This document shows, piece after piece, positions 1 through 7,603 of a stretch of 15,945 bases of DNA; the stretch's first letter is position 1, and every line of letters starts with the position of its first letter. The translations under genes and the position numbers were made by a program. Origin of the DNA: an uncultured Geobacteraceae bacterium. Its GTDB lineage: Bacteria > Desulfobacterota > Desulfuromonadia > Desulfuromonadales > Geopsychrobacteraceae. The stretch spans positions 1-15,945 of the forward strand of contig CALFFB010000170.1 in assembly GCA_937958075.1 (NCBI GenBank), written 5' to 3'. The notes below the pieces were generated by a model that had not been told where the DNA came from, did not search any database, and was given only the letters and a program-made list of their open reading frames with translations.

Positions 1-24
1 CAAAATGGCCAGGAGACATCAACC

Positions 25-981
25 ATGACCCAATATCTCGATTTTGAAAAACCCCTTGCGGATATGCAGACGAAAATCAGCGAGCTGCGGGACTATTCCA
101 CCGACAATGTCGATTTTACCAGTGAAATTCAAAAGTTTGAAAAAAAGGCGGAGCGCCTCAAAAAGGAGATCTACGCCAACCTGAGCCGCTGGCAGCGAAC
201 CCAGCTGGCCCGTCACGCCGACCGTCCCTACACCCTCGATTATATCGAGAAGATCTTCACGGACTGGGTCGAGATCCATGGTGACCGCAATTTCCGTGAC
301 GATCCGGCCCTGGTCTGCGGCTTCGCCCGCATCGACGGCGAACCCTGCTGCGTCATCGGTCATCAGAAGGGGCGCAACACCAAAGAAAAGGTCCATCGCA
401 ATTTCGGTATGCCCAACCCGGAAGGTTACCGCAAGGCCCTGCGGGTGATGCAGCTGGCGGAGCAGTTCCGGCTGCCCATCTTCACCTTTGTCGACACGCC
501 GGGGGCGTTCCCCGGTATCGGTGCCGAAGAGCGCGGTCAGGCGGAAGCTATCGCCCGCAATCTGCGGGAGATGGCGACCCTGACGGTGCCCGTCATCGTG
601 ACGGTGACCGGCGAAGGCGGCTCCGGTGGCGCCCTGGCCATTGCTGTCGGCAACCGGGTGCTGATGATGCAGTACTCTGTTTATGCCGTCATCTCGCCAG
701 AGGGCTGCGCCGCCATTCTCTGGAGTGACGGCGCCAAGGCGTCCCAGGCGGCAGAGGCTCTCAAACTCACAGCTCAGGATGTCGACAGCCTGAAAACCGT
801 TATTGACGATGTGGTACCGGAACCCCTGGGCGGCGCCCATCAGGATCCCGACGCTGCCGCGGCGACTCTGAAAACCTACCTCCTCAAGCATTTACACGAA
901 CTGCAGGACTATTCACCGGAGGGACTGGTCGAGCAGCGTTACCAGCGCTTCCGGGCCATGACCGAAGTGGAAGAGGGCTGA
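25..981 (+). CDS. accA: Acetyl-CoA carboxylase carboxyltransferase subunit alpha
   Basis: This is the alpha half of the cytosolic carboxyltransferase, which with AccD moves the carboxyl group from carboxybiotin on AccB to acetyl-CoA to give malonyl-CoA, the first committed step of fatty-acid synthesis. The 318-aa product has the usual AccA length. Its N-terminus is the family helical segment (LDFEKPLADMQTKI), followed by the crotonase-like fold with the glycine-rich GEGGSGGALAI at residues 196-206, which in the family forms the oxyanion hole, and then VISPEGCAAILW. The ATG follows AGGAGA at 10-15 by 9 nt, supporting this start. The gene lies 7 nt upstream of the rlpA-like gene, so they are probably co-transcribed. 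Its own promoter would lie outside the window. accD is not in the window. Identification is firm from overall sequence. Confidence 0.97.
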   Translation: MTQYLDFEKPLADMQTKISELRDYSTDNVDFTSEIQKFEKKAERLKKEIYANLSRWQRTQLARHADRPYTLDYIEKIFTDWVEIHGDRNFRDDPALVCGFARIDGEPCCVIGHQKGRNTKEKVHRNFGMPNPEGYRKALRVMQLAEQFRLPIFTFVDTPGAFPGIGAEERGQAEAIARNLREMATLTVPVIVTVTGEGGSGGALAIAVGNRVLMMQYSVYAVISPEGCAAILWSDGAKASQAAEALKLTAQDVDSLKTVIDDVVPEPLGGAHQDPDAAAATLKTYLLKHLHELQDYSPEGLVEQRYQRFRAMTEVEEG

Positions 982-988
982 TTGATCC

Positions 989-1753
989 ATGGGCAAGGGT
1001 GCTTTTTTTCACTACGGTCTGCTGCTGGTCGCCGGACTGGTGCTGCTGACCCTCGCCGCCTGCGGCGGCAAGCCGACGGTACGCGTTGTCGACACACCGC
1101 AAACCCGGGAGTTGCCCGGCTGGCAGCGCCCCTATGAGGTGGACGGCGTGCGCTATTATCCCCTGCTCGACGGCCAGGGGTTCCGTGAGCGGGGGACCGC
1201 CAGCTGGTACGGCAGAGACTTCCACGGGCGCAGGACCAGTAACGGTGAGGTCTACGACATGTACGCTGTCAGCGCCGCCCACAAAACCCTGCCCATGGGC
1301 AGCCGGGTGGTTGTCACCCATCTGCATACCGGGCGCCAGGTCACGGTGCGTATCAATGACCGCGGACCCTTTGTCGGTGACCGGATTATCGATCTCTCCT
1401 ACGGGGCCGCCCGGGAGCTGGGGATGGTCGAAACCGGTCTGGCCGAGGTTGAGATTGCCGTCGTCAGCTCCCCCGCGCTCAGGTCTTCGGTGAGCGCTGT
1501 CGGAAAGCCGTCCTCTGCTGTGAGTTACGCCATCCAGATCGCCGCCTTTTCCGTGGCCGACAACGCCGCGCGGCTCGCGGATCAGATGCGCAGCCGTTAC
1601 GGACAGTCCCAGGTCGCCGCCGCCACCGTCGATGGTCGCGAGGTGCATCGCGTTCGTGTCGGCCGGTTCACCAGCGTTGAAAGTGCGGAGCGCGCCGTCG
1701 AGCGGTTGCGGGCGGAAGGGTATGGAGGCAGTTTTATTGTCGCCTTCAACTGA
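989..1753 (+). CDS. rlpA: RlpA-like lipoprotein with DPBB and SPOR domains
   Basis: A 254-aa predicted envelope lipoprotein. Residues 5-24 form a hydrophobic signal ending in a lipobox, LAAC, with Cys25 as the lipidation site. Residues about 68-150 are the RlpA double-psi beta-barrel (GTASWYG, TSNGEVYD, INDRGPF, RIIDLSYGAARELG), with conserved Glu87 and Asp124. Residues about 178-254 are a SPOR domain (YAIQIAAFS through VRVGRFTSVESAERAVERL), which in known cases binds denuded glycan strands at the septum. Family knowledge: Pseudomonas RlpA is a lytic transglycosylase acting on glycans lacking stem peptides. That activity is inferred here, not shown. The GAGGG at 972-976 is the likely ribosome site, about 12 nt before the ATG. 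The 3' end overlaps the next gene by 32 nt, indicating translational coupling. Confidence 0.93.
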   Translation: MGKGAFFHYGLLLVAGLVLLTLAACGGKPTVRVVDTPQTRELPGWQRPYEVDGVRYYPLLDGQGFRERGTASWYGRDFHGRRTSNGEVYDMYAVSAAHKTLPMGSRVVVTHLHTGRQVTVRINDRGPFVGDRIIDLSYGAARELGMVETGLAEVEIAVVSSPALRSSVSAVGKPSSAVSYAIQIAAFSVADNAARLADQMRSRYGQSQVAAATVDGREVHRVRVGRFTSVESAERAVERLRAEGYGGSFIVAFN

Positions 1754-2690
1754 GCTGCCCGAGCGTCCACAGGTTCTTCAGGTCATCGATACTCTGGCCC
1801 GGGACTTTCTGCAGGGGAAGATCAAAGCCCTGAAAACGGCGATGATCTGCCTGCTGGCGGAAGGGCACCTGCTGATCGAGGATATCCCCGGTCTGGGGAA
1901 AACCAGTCTGGCCCTGGCCCTGTCAGGCGCCCTCGGGCTTGACTTCGGCCGCGTGCAGTGTACCGCCGATCTGCTGCCCAGCGACATTACCGGTCTTTCC
2001 ATCTTTAACCGCGAGGATAACCGGTTTCATTTCGTCAAGGGGCCGATCTTCAATCATCTGGTTCTGGTTGACGAGATCAACCGCACCCTGCCCAAAACCC
2101 AGAGCGCTCTTCTCGAAGCCATGGAAGAGCGGCGGGTGACCCTGGAGGGCGTCACTTCATTGCTGCCGGAACCCTTCATGGTCATTGCCACCCAGAATCC
2201 TCTGGATCAGGTCGGCACTTTTGCCCTGCCGGAATCACAGCTGGACCGGTTTCTCATGACCACGGATATCGGCTATCCGCCCGCGGCCCTGGAGCAGGAT
2301 ATCATCCGCTACGGCAGCATCCGTGAGGATCTGTCGCAGATGCAGCCACTGCTTGACTGTGAACAGGTTCTTCAGGCACGGCGTTGTGTTCGCGAGCAGA
2401 TCGGCATACATCAGCGGGTCGCCGCCTATATCCAGGAGATCCTGCAGGCCAGCCGCGAGCATCCGTCCTTTGTCGCCGGCCTTTCCACCCGCGCCGGTAT
2501 CGGTCTGGCTGCGGCAGCGCGGGCGCAGGCGTATCTGGAAGGACGCCCCTTTGTTGTTCCGGAAGACGTCCAGAGCGTTGCTCTTGCTGTTGTGTCACAC
2601 CGCCTGCAGCTGCGTCCGGAGGCGGGCCATCAGGATAAAAACGAGGTGCTGCAATCACTTCTCGCGCAGATCGCCGTTCCTATCGCTTAA
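1722..2690 (+). CDS. MoxR-family AAA+ ATPase
   Basis: A 322-aa cytoplasmic AAA ATPase of the MoxR type. Walker A is GLGKT with Lys60; Walker B is LVLVDEIN with Asp117 and Glu118. These are followed by NRTLPKTQSALLEAMEERRVT-like, ATQNPLDQVG and ESQLDRFLM segments typical of the AAA_3 domain, then a C-terminal lid (about residues 245-322, STRAGIGLAAAARAQA and VPEDVQSVA). The reading frame is open further upstream to an ATG at 1632, but that would overlap rlpA by 122 nt. The ATG at 1722 follows GGAAGG (1714-1719) and matches family N-termini, so it is chosen. MoxR proteins are usually chaperone-like and encoded beside DUF58 and transglutaminase-like membrane proteins, exactly as here. The specific client is unknown. 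Confidence 0.94.
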   Translation: MEAVLLSPSTELPERPQVLQVIDTLARDFLQGKIKALKTAMICLLAEGHLLIEDIPGLGKTSLALALSGALGLDFGRVQCTADLLPSDITGLSIFNREDNRFHFVKGPIFNHLVLVDEINRTLPKTQSALLEAMEERRVTLEGVTSLLPEPFMVIATQNPLDQVGTFALPESQLDRFLMTTDIGYPPAALEQDIIRYGSIREDLSQMQPLLDCEQVLQARRCVREQIGIHQRVAAYIQEILQASREHPSFVAGLSTRAGIGLAAAARAQAYLEGRPFVVPEDVQSVALAVVSHRLQLRPEAGHQDKNEVLQSLLAQIAVPIA

Positions 2691-3544
2691 GGCTGACCCG
2701 TGCCGGGGGCTTCTTTATCGTTCTGACCCTGCTGTTCGGATTCGCCGCGGTGAATACCGGCAACAACCTGCTGTATCTGCTGGTGTCGGTATGTCTCGGA
2801 TTCATGGCAGTGACCGGTGTCTGCGGACATCGGAACCTCACGGGGTTGCGCTTTCGGGTTCTGCCGGCGGCTGAGATGTTCGCCCGGTCACCGGGTGCTG
2901 TCCGGATTCAGGTAAAAAATCAGCATCCTTATCTGGCGCGCTTTCTGCTGACACTGACCCTGGCCGAAAGCAGATGCCGGTTGCCGGCTATTGCCGCCGG
3001 CGCCACGGAGGTGGTGGCCATGGCGGTGATCTTCCCCCGTCGGGGATGGCAGCAGCTGCCGCCGCTGTCGGTTGAGTCCGGGTTTCCGGTGAACTTCTTC
3101 CTCCGCTCCTGCCGGTTCAAACTGGATCGGCAGGTTCTTGTCTATCCCGCGCCCCTGCCTGCGACCTGGCCGCCGGCAGACGCCGGCCACCAGCAAACGG
3201 ATGCGGTCCACAGGTCGGTGCGCGGCGGTGACGGGGACCTGCGCAATGTTGATGCCTATCAGCCGGGCGATCCGTTAAAAGCCATCCACTGGAAACTTTC
3301 CGCTCGCCATCAGGAACTGAAAACCCGACGTTTCCTGCAGCAAACAAGTCCGTCTGTCATCCTTGACCCGGAGCGCTTTTCCGGCGAGCTGGAAGAGCGG
3401 CTCGGATATTGTGCGTTCTTGATCAATCAGTTTTCCGCCGCCGGCCACCCCGTCGGGTTGCGGCTGAGAAACCGGCAGATTCTTCCGGGGACTGGACGCC
3501 GGCACCGGTTGCGGTTGCTGGGGGAGCTGGCTCTGTATGACTAG
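2654..3544 (+). CDS. DUF58 domain protein, membrane-anchored, noncanonical start
   Basis: Partner of the MoxR ATPase. The reading frame encodes a typical DUF58 N-terminus: a basic stretch, LTRAGGFFIVL, then FAAVNTGNNLLYLLVS, two membrane segments close together, then a soluble part containing the family signature GDLRNVDAYQPGDPLKAIHW followed by KLSARHQELKTRRF. The first ordinary start codon in frame is GTG at 2750, but it would remove the first conserved membrane segment. Upstream, the frame is open to a TAA at 2636-2638 and contains no ATG, GTG or TTG. Candidates are ATC at 2654, with GAGGTG at 2643-2648 ideally 5 nt upstream (used here, 296 aa), or CTG at 2693. The gene itself is certain, the start is not. 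The 3' end overlaps the next gene by 8 nt. Function is unknown beyond genomic association with envelope or stress modules. Confidence 0.85.
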   Translation: MTSRADRRSYRLRLTRAGGFFIVLTLLFGFAAVNTGNNLLYLLVSVCLGFMAVTGVCGHRNLTGLRFRVLPAAEMFARSPGAVRIQVKNQHPYLARFLLTLTLAESRCRLPAIAAGATEVVAMAVIFPRRGWQQLPPLSVESGFPVNFFLRSCRFKLDRQVLVYPAPLPATWPPADAGHQQTDAVHRSVRGGDGDLRNVDAYQPGDPLKAIHWKLSARHQELKTRRFLQQTSPSVILDPERFSGELEERLGYCAFLINQFSAAGHPVGLRLRNRQILPGTGRRHRLRLLGELALYD

Positions 3545-5483
3545 CCTGCAACGCATGCTGTCCGGGCTGGTGTATCTGGTGGCCCTGCTTGCCGTGTTGT
3601 CGGTGTTTCCCTATCTGGGGCTCTGGCTGCAGCTGTTTCTTGCGGCCGCCTTTGTCCTCGGTATCCTGCAGGATACCCGGCGCACAAGGCGGGTACCGGG
3701 GGCGATGATCACCCTTGTGTCCCTGGGACTCTGCCTGCTTCTGGTCCGGCAGCTGTCGCTGGCCAACGTCGTAGAACCTCTGGTGCATATTCTCTGCGTG
3801 CTGTTGGCGGCCCGGCTCCTTGGCACCAAAACCCCGCGCAACATCCTGCAGTTGTTTGCCCTGGCCACCATCATTCTGGCGGCATCCTCCCTGTTGTCCC
3901 TGGATATGCTCTATCTGGTGTATCTGGTCATGATGATTCTGCTGCTCAGCAGCGGGCTGATCCTGCTGCCCTTTCAGGTTGATGCCGCGGATGCGACCTT
4001 GAGTCCTGCCCAGCTCACCGGGCTGAGGCGGTTCTTGCTGCTGATTCCCGGTGGATCCCTGGTGCTGATGGTCGGACTGTTTCTGATTCTGCCACGGACG
4101 CCGGTCCCCTTGTGGAATGTCACAGGACAACAGGGGATGGCGACCATCGGCATGACCGATCAGGTGCGGCCGGGGAGCTTTTCCGACCTGGCGGCCAGCG
4201 GTGAGGTCGCTTTCCGGGCCGAGATGGCCAGGATCGATCCGTCCCGCCTCTATTGGCGTGGTGTTGTCATGGCGGAGCTGCAAGGTTCCGTCTGGCGCCG
4301 TGGCCAGACGCGTGCGGGTGCCGATGTTGTGGCGGATTCCGGTGACGAACTGATCCCCTATACCCTGTACGCGCAGGCGAAAACCGATGCCTACCTGGTG
4401 ACCCTGGAGCGCACGACGTCACTGACCGGGGTCGCCCATCGCGCTTTTGCCGACGGGGTCTTTATGCAAAGGTCGCGCAGCCGCAAGCCCCTCAGTTATC
4501 AAGGGCGGGGGCAGCTTGCTCCGCGCATCAGCCATGAGGGGGACATATCCGCCTATCTGGATCTGACGGCGGCGGCACTGCATGACCCACGTCTGCATGA
4601 GGTCGCAGCCGCCATCGCCGCGGACGCTGCCACCCGATCCGCGCGAATCGCTGCCGTCGAAACCTTGTTCCGCCAGCAGCAGCTCAGCTATTCCGACCGT
4701 GATCTGCCACTGACGGATACCCCCTTTGCCACCTTCCTTTTCGATGAGAAGCGCGGCTACTGCGAGCATTTTGCCTCCACCTTCGCGGTGTTGCTGCGGT
4801 TGCTCGACGTGCCTGTGCGTCTGGTTGGAGGTTACTACGGCGGCGACTACAACCCCTTCGGCAATTTCTATCTCATCGGCGAAGATCAGGCCCATGTCTG
4901 GGTTGAAGCCCTGGATGATCTGGGCTACTGGCGGCGCATTGATCCCAGTCGTCTGGCGGTCAACGCCGAGCAGACACTGCTGTCGCGCGCCGGACGGCAG
5001 CCGGCGTTGCAGCATCTGGCCGATGCCCTTTTTCATTACTGGACCCGGCACGTGCTGAATTTTGATCTGCGTCAGCAGTTTGCGCTTATGCGCGGGACAA
5101 CAGGGCTGGCGCAGAGCCTGGCTGACGGGTTCCGGCACTACTGGTATGTTCCGACCACGGCCCTGTTGTTTCTGACGGCGGCGGTGGTGCTTGCCCGCCG
5201 GCAAAGCATCCGGCAGCGCCTGGTGACGGCCTATCTGCGGCGCGTTGCCCGCTGCGCCGGTTGTCGCGAGCTGCCGCCGGCGTTGGGACTGTATCGTCTG
5301 GCGCAGCTGAGCGGCGAGCCCCTTTGCCGGCAGTTCGCCGCAATCTACGGCGCCAGCCTTTATTCCGACAAGGACTTGACTCCTGACCAGATCAGGCAGC
5401 TGCGCCGGATTATCCGCCAACTCAAAGGCAAATCACTGAGCCTGGCGCATGAGGGTTGCATTCCCCCGATCCCTCGGAGATAA
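3537..5483 (+). CDS. TgpA-like membrane transglutaminase domain protein
   Basis: A 648-aa inner-membrane protein of the TgpA/DUF3488 type. Residues 1-190 hold several hydrophobic segments (the DUF3488 part). A large soluble, presumably periplasmic, region follows with a transglutaminase-like core: RGYCEHFAS with Cys409, QAHVWVEA with His453 and RRIDPSRLA with Asp469 form the predicted Cys-His-Asp triad. A last membrane segment is near residues 540-562, followed by a cytoplasmic DUF4129-like tail. Family knowledge: Pseudomonas TgpA is essential and its periplasmic domain has transglutaminase activity; the substrate is unsettled. The ATG follows GGGGGA (3521-3526) and overlaps the DUF58 stop by 8 nt, so MoxR, DUF58 and this protein look translationally coupled and probably work together. 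Confidence 0.93.
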   Translation: MTSLQRMLSGLVYLVALLAVLSVFPYLGLWLQLFLAAAFVLGILQDTRRTRRVPGAMITLVSLGLCLLLVRQLSLANVVEPLVHILCVLLAARLLGTKTPRNILQLFALATIILAASSLLSLDMLYLVYLVMMILLLSSGLILLPFQVDAADATLSPAQLTGLRRFLLLIPGGSLVLMVGLFLILPRTPVPLWNVTGQQGMATIGMTDQVRPGSFSDLAASGEVAFRAEMARIDPSRLYWRGVVMAELQGSVWRRGQTRAGADVVADSGDELIPYTLYAQAKTDAYLVTLERTTSLTGVAHRAFADGVFMQRSRSRKPLSYQGRGQLAPRISHEGDISAYLDLTAAALHDPRLHEVAAAIAADAATRSARIAAVETLFRQQQLSYSDRDLPLTDTPFATFLFDEKRGYCEHFASTFAVLLRLLDVPVRLVGGYYGGDYNPFGNFYLIGEDQAHVWVEALDDLGYWRRIDPSRLAVNAEQTLLSRAGRQPALQHLADALFHYWTRHVLNFDLRQQFALMRGTTGLAQSLADGFRHYWYVPTTALLFLTAAVVLARRQSIRQRLVTAYLRRVARCAGCRELPPALGLYRLAQLSGEPLCRQFAAIYGASLYSDKDLTPDQIRQLRRIIRQLKGKSLSLAHEGCIPPIPRR

Positions 5484-5484
5484 T
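5456..5484 (+). promoter_or_regulatory. Candidate sigma70 promoter for the tautomerase gene
   Basis: TTGCAT (5456-5461), a 17-nt spacer and GATAAT (5479-5484) lie across the 3' end of the transglutaminase gene, about 85 nt before the tautomerase ATG. Spacing is ideal and both boxes match 4-5 of 6 consensus bases. Inferred from pattern only; read-through from the upstream operon is also possible. Confidence 0.4.
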
Positions 5485-5568
5485 ACCGGCTGCAGGGGGT
5501 AGCGACCATGGAGCTGCCTGATAAACCGTGATTACCTGACTGAACACGACAGATGAAAGGATACAGGG

Positions 5569-5790
5569 ATGCCATACGTTGAAGTGAATATTACCCAGGG
5601 CGCGACCAAAGAGCAAAAAGCGGAACTGGTTGAAGGGATTACCGATCTGCTGGTCAAGGTTCTCCAGAAAAACCCGGCCTCGACCCATGTCCTGATCAAG
5701 GAGATCGATACCGCCAGCTGGGGGATTGCCGGACGCTCGGTCAAGCGCCTGCGGGAAGAGGGGTTGACGGCGAACATCTCCAAACAATAG
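5569..5790 (+). CDS. 4-oxalocrotonate tautomerase family protein
   Basis: A 73-aa protein of the tautomerase superfamily. After removal of Met the N-terminus is Pro (PYVEVNITQGATKEQKAEL), the catalytic base of the family. The beta-alpha-beta pattern and the WGIAGRS segment (equivalent to FGIGG in 4-oxalocrotonate tautomerase) agree with the fold. However, in an ungapped alignment by eye with Pseudomonas 4-OT, Arg11 is Ala, Arg39 is His and Phe50 is Trp (numbered from Pro1). The classical substrate-binding arginines are therefore missing, and the true substrate is probably different. AAAGG and CAGGG lie just upstream of the ATG. Family members are small hexamers acting on enol/keto compounds. 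The neighbouring zinc-ribbon gene starts 10 nt later and may share the transcript. No pathway is indicated by context. Confidence 0.88.
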   Translation: MPYVEVNITQGATKEQKAELVEGITDLLVKVLQKNPASTHVLIKEIDTASWGIAGRSVKRLREEGLTANISKQ

Positions 5791-5800
5791 CCATGTTGCC

Positions 5801-6022
5801 ATGGGGAATCCGGGAGAATTTCTGCAAGCCTGCGCTGACGGCAGGATCTGGGTGTTCTGTTCGACCTGCCGGCAGGCCAAGAACCTGAATCGGGTTGAGC
5901 ACCTGGATTGTATCGCCAATCCGTCCTACTGGGGGCCTGAACCCTGGTGGCATGACACCCGTGTTTTTCATTGTCACGACTGCGGGACCCGGCAACAGTC
6001 GCAGCTGGAGTACCAGCCGTAA
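5801..6022 (+). CDS. Small zinc-ribbon-like hypothetical protein
   Basis: A 73-aa protein that I do not recognise. It has two cysteine pairs, FCSTC (Cys20, Cys23) and FHCHDCG (Cys58, Cys61), separated by 34 residues that are rich in aromatics (YWGPEPWWHD). This is the layout of a four-cysteine zinc ribbon, so metal binding is a fair inference, possibly for protein or nucleic-acid contact. Other cysteines at 11 and 37 are unpaired. The ATG is 10 nt after the tautomerase stop and has no good Shine-Dalgarno sequence, so translation may depend on coupling. No signal peptide or membrane segment is visible. The product is soluble, tiny and may be a lineage-specific accessory protein. Being a chance reading frame is unlikely given the paired CxxC motifs, but not excluded. 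Confidence 0.6.
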   Translation: MGNPGEFLQACADGRIWVFCSTCRQAKNLNRVEHLDCIANPSYWGPEPWWHDTRVFHCHDCGTRQQSQLEYQP

Positions 6023-6063
6023 GGTGCATCCTGCGGCGGTTGCCGGATTCCTTTCTTTTTCTC

Positions 6064-6091
6064 TTTACATTCAAAAAACCATATATATAAT
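6064..6091 (+). promoter_or_regulatory. Strong candidate sigma70 promoter
   Basis: TTTACA (6064-6069), a 16-nt spacer and a perfect TATAAT (6086-6091) sit in an AT-rich island (about 6055-6110) that contrasts with GC-rich surroundings. Transcription would start near 6098, leaving a leader of about 70 nt before the oxidoreductase ATG at 6169. This is the best promoter match seen in the window. Confidence 0.65.
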
Positions 6092-6168
6092 GTATAAAAT
6101 AAATATTCAGAATGTTCGACAACAAGCTGCCGGGTTGATGACCACAGCGTTCAGGAAAGGGGTTAGCC

Positions 6169-7587
6169 ATGCACAGTTATGATTACGACATCGTCACCAT
6201 TGGCGTCGGGCCGGCGGGAATGGTGGTCTCCGCCATGGGAGCGGAGATGGGCCTGAAGGTGTGCGCTATCGAAAAAAGGAAACTCGGCGGCGAGTGCATG
6301 AATGTCGGCTGTATTCCCAGCAAGGCGCTCTTGCGTATCGCCAAGACCCGGCACGCGGTGACCAAGTTTCCCGCCATGCAGCTTGAGGAGATGCGTGAGC
6401 CGGTGGTGAAAAATCCCTTCCCGCAGATCCAGGAAACCCTTGATTTCATCAATGTCAAAAAATACGCGAAAAAATTCGCCAAGGTGGACAAGATCGTCGG
6501 CAAGGGGGCGGCACGCTTTGTCGACGCCCATACGGTCGAGGTGGACGGCCGGCGCATCAGCGGCCGGAGAATTTTTATCTGTACCGGTACCCGGCCGGCG
6601 GTTCCGCCCATTCCCGGCATCGACACCATCGATGATCTGCTGACCAATGAGAATCTTTTCCATCTGGAGGAGATGCCTAAAAGCATGCTGATTGTCGGCG
6701 GCGGGGCCATCGGCGCGGAAATGGCCCAGGCCTTTTCACGGCTGGGCTGCCGGACCAGTATCGTCCACATGGACAAGCATCTGCTCCCCTTTGCCGACAA
6801 ACTGGCGGGCGAGGTTCTCGAAGAGAGTTTCATCAAGGAGGGGATCGGGGTCTATAACGGGCGTGCCATCAGCTCGGTGGAAAAAGATGAGAAGGGCCAG
6901 GTGGTTCTGACCACCAAAGAGGGGGATCGGCTCACGGCGGAGAGGCTGCTGGTCGCCGCCGGCCGCCAGCCGGTGGTTGACGGCATGGACCTGGAGAAAG
7001 CCGGCGTCAAGTACAGCCCCAAGGGGATTCCGGTGGACGGCAACCTGCGCACCAATGTGCCCCATATCTATGCTGTCGGCGACTGCAACGGCAACTATCT
7101 CTTCTCCCACGCCGCCATGCATCAGGGGATGGTTGCCCTGCTCAATGTCATGCGCCCCTGGCCCTTCAAAAAGGACTTCCGCAAGTACGTGGTGCCCTGG
7201 ACCGTGTTCACCGAGCCCCAGGTCTCCGCTGTCGGCCTGCGTGAAGCCGATCTCATTGCCGCCGGCACCAGATATCAGGTCATTGAAGCCAGTTATGCCG
7301 ATTACGGCGCGGCCATCGCCGAACAGGTCACCACCGGTTCGGTCCGGGTGCTGGCCAGCAGAACGGGCAAGATTTACGGCGCCTCGGTGATCGGCGAAGG
7401 GTCGGCGGAGATGATCAACGAATGGGCCCTGGCCATTCAGAAAAACATCCGCCTGGTGGACATCATGCTGCTGCAGCACTCTTTCCCGAGCATGTCCTTC
7501 CTCAACAAGTCCATTGGAGAAAACTGGATGATGGGGCTGATGAAGAACGAGCGCCTGAAAAAAATGATGGCGAAGATGATGCGGTAG
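6169..7587 (+). CDS. FAD/NAD(P)-dependent disulfide oxidoreductase (dihydrolipoyl dehydrogenase-like)
   Basis: A 472-aa flavoprotein of the pyridine nucleotide-disulfide oxidoreductase class I family. Visible parts in order: FAD-binding GVGPAG (12-17), the redox pair GGECMNVGCIPSKAL with Cys43 and Cys48, a second nucleotide-binding GGGAIGAEMAQAF from residue 177, the second FAD motif HIYAVGDCNG and a C-terminal dimerisation domain (FTEPQVSAVGL). True dihydrolipoyl dehydrogenases carry HPTLSE near the C-terminus; the equivalent here is FPSMSF, with Phe439 and Phe444 in place of His and Glu. Classical lipoamide chemistry is therefore doubtful. The tail (residues 450-472) is Met/Lys rich. No pyruvate dehydrogenase or glycine-cleavage genes are adjacent. 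The ATG follows GGAAAGGGG (6154-6162). Mercuric-reductase-like or another disulfide reductase role is possible; the family is sure, the substrate is not. Confidence 0.9.
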   Translation: MHSYDYDIVTIGVGPAGMVVSAMGAEMGLKVCAIEKRKLGGECMNVGCIPSKALLRIAKTRHAVTKFPAMQLEEMREPVVKNPFPQIQETLDFINVKKYAKKFAKVDKIVGKGAARFVDAHTVEVDGRRISGRRIFICTGTRPAVPPIPGIDTIDDLLTNENLFHLEEMPKSMLIVGGGAIGAEMAQAFSRLGCRTSIVHMDKHLLPFADKLAGEVLEESFIKEGIGVYNGRAISSVEKDEKGQVVLTTKEGDRLTAERLLVAAGRQPVVDGMDLEKAGVKYSPKGIPVDGNLRTNVPHIYAVGDCNGNYLFSHAAMHQGMVALLNVMRPWPFKKDFRKYVVPWTVFTEPQVSAVGLREADLIAAGTRYQVIEASYADYGAAIAEQVTTGSVRVLASRTGKIYGASVIGEGSAEMINEWALAIQKNIRLVDIMLLQHSFPSMSFLNKSIGENWMMGLMKNERLKKMMAKMMR

Positions 7588-7603
7588 GAAAAAAGATCGG
7601 AGT

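Noticed and set aside
1..28. Frame ending in TGA at 26-28 that overlaps the accA ATG, possibly the tail of an upstream gene.
   Set aside because: Only eight codons are visible, too few to recognise; an ATGA overlap is plausible but unproven.
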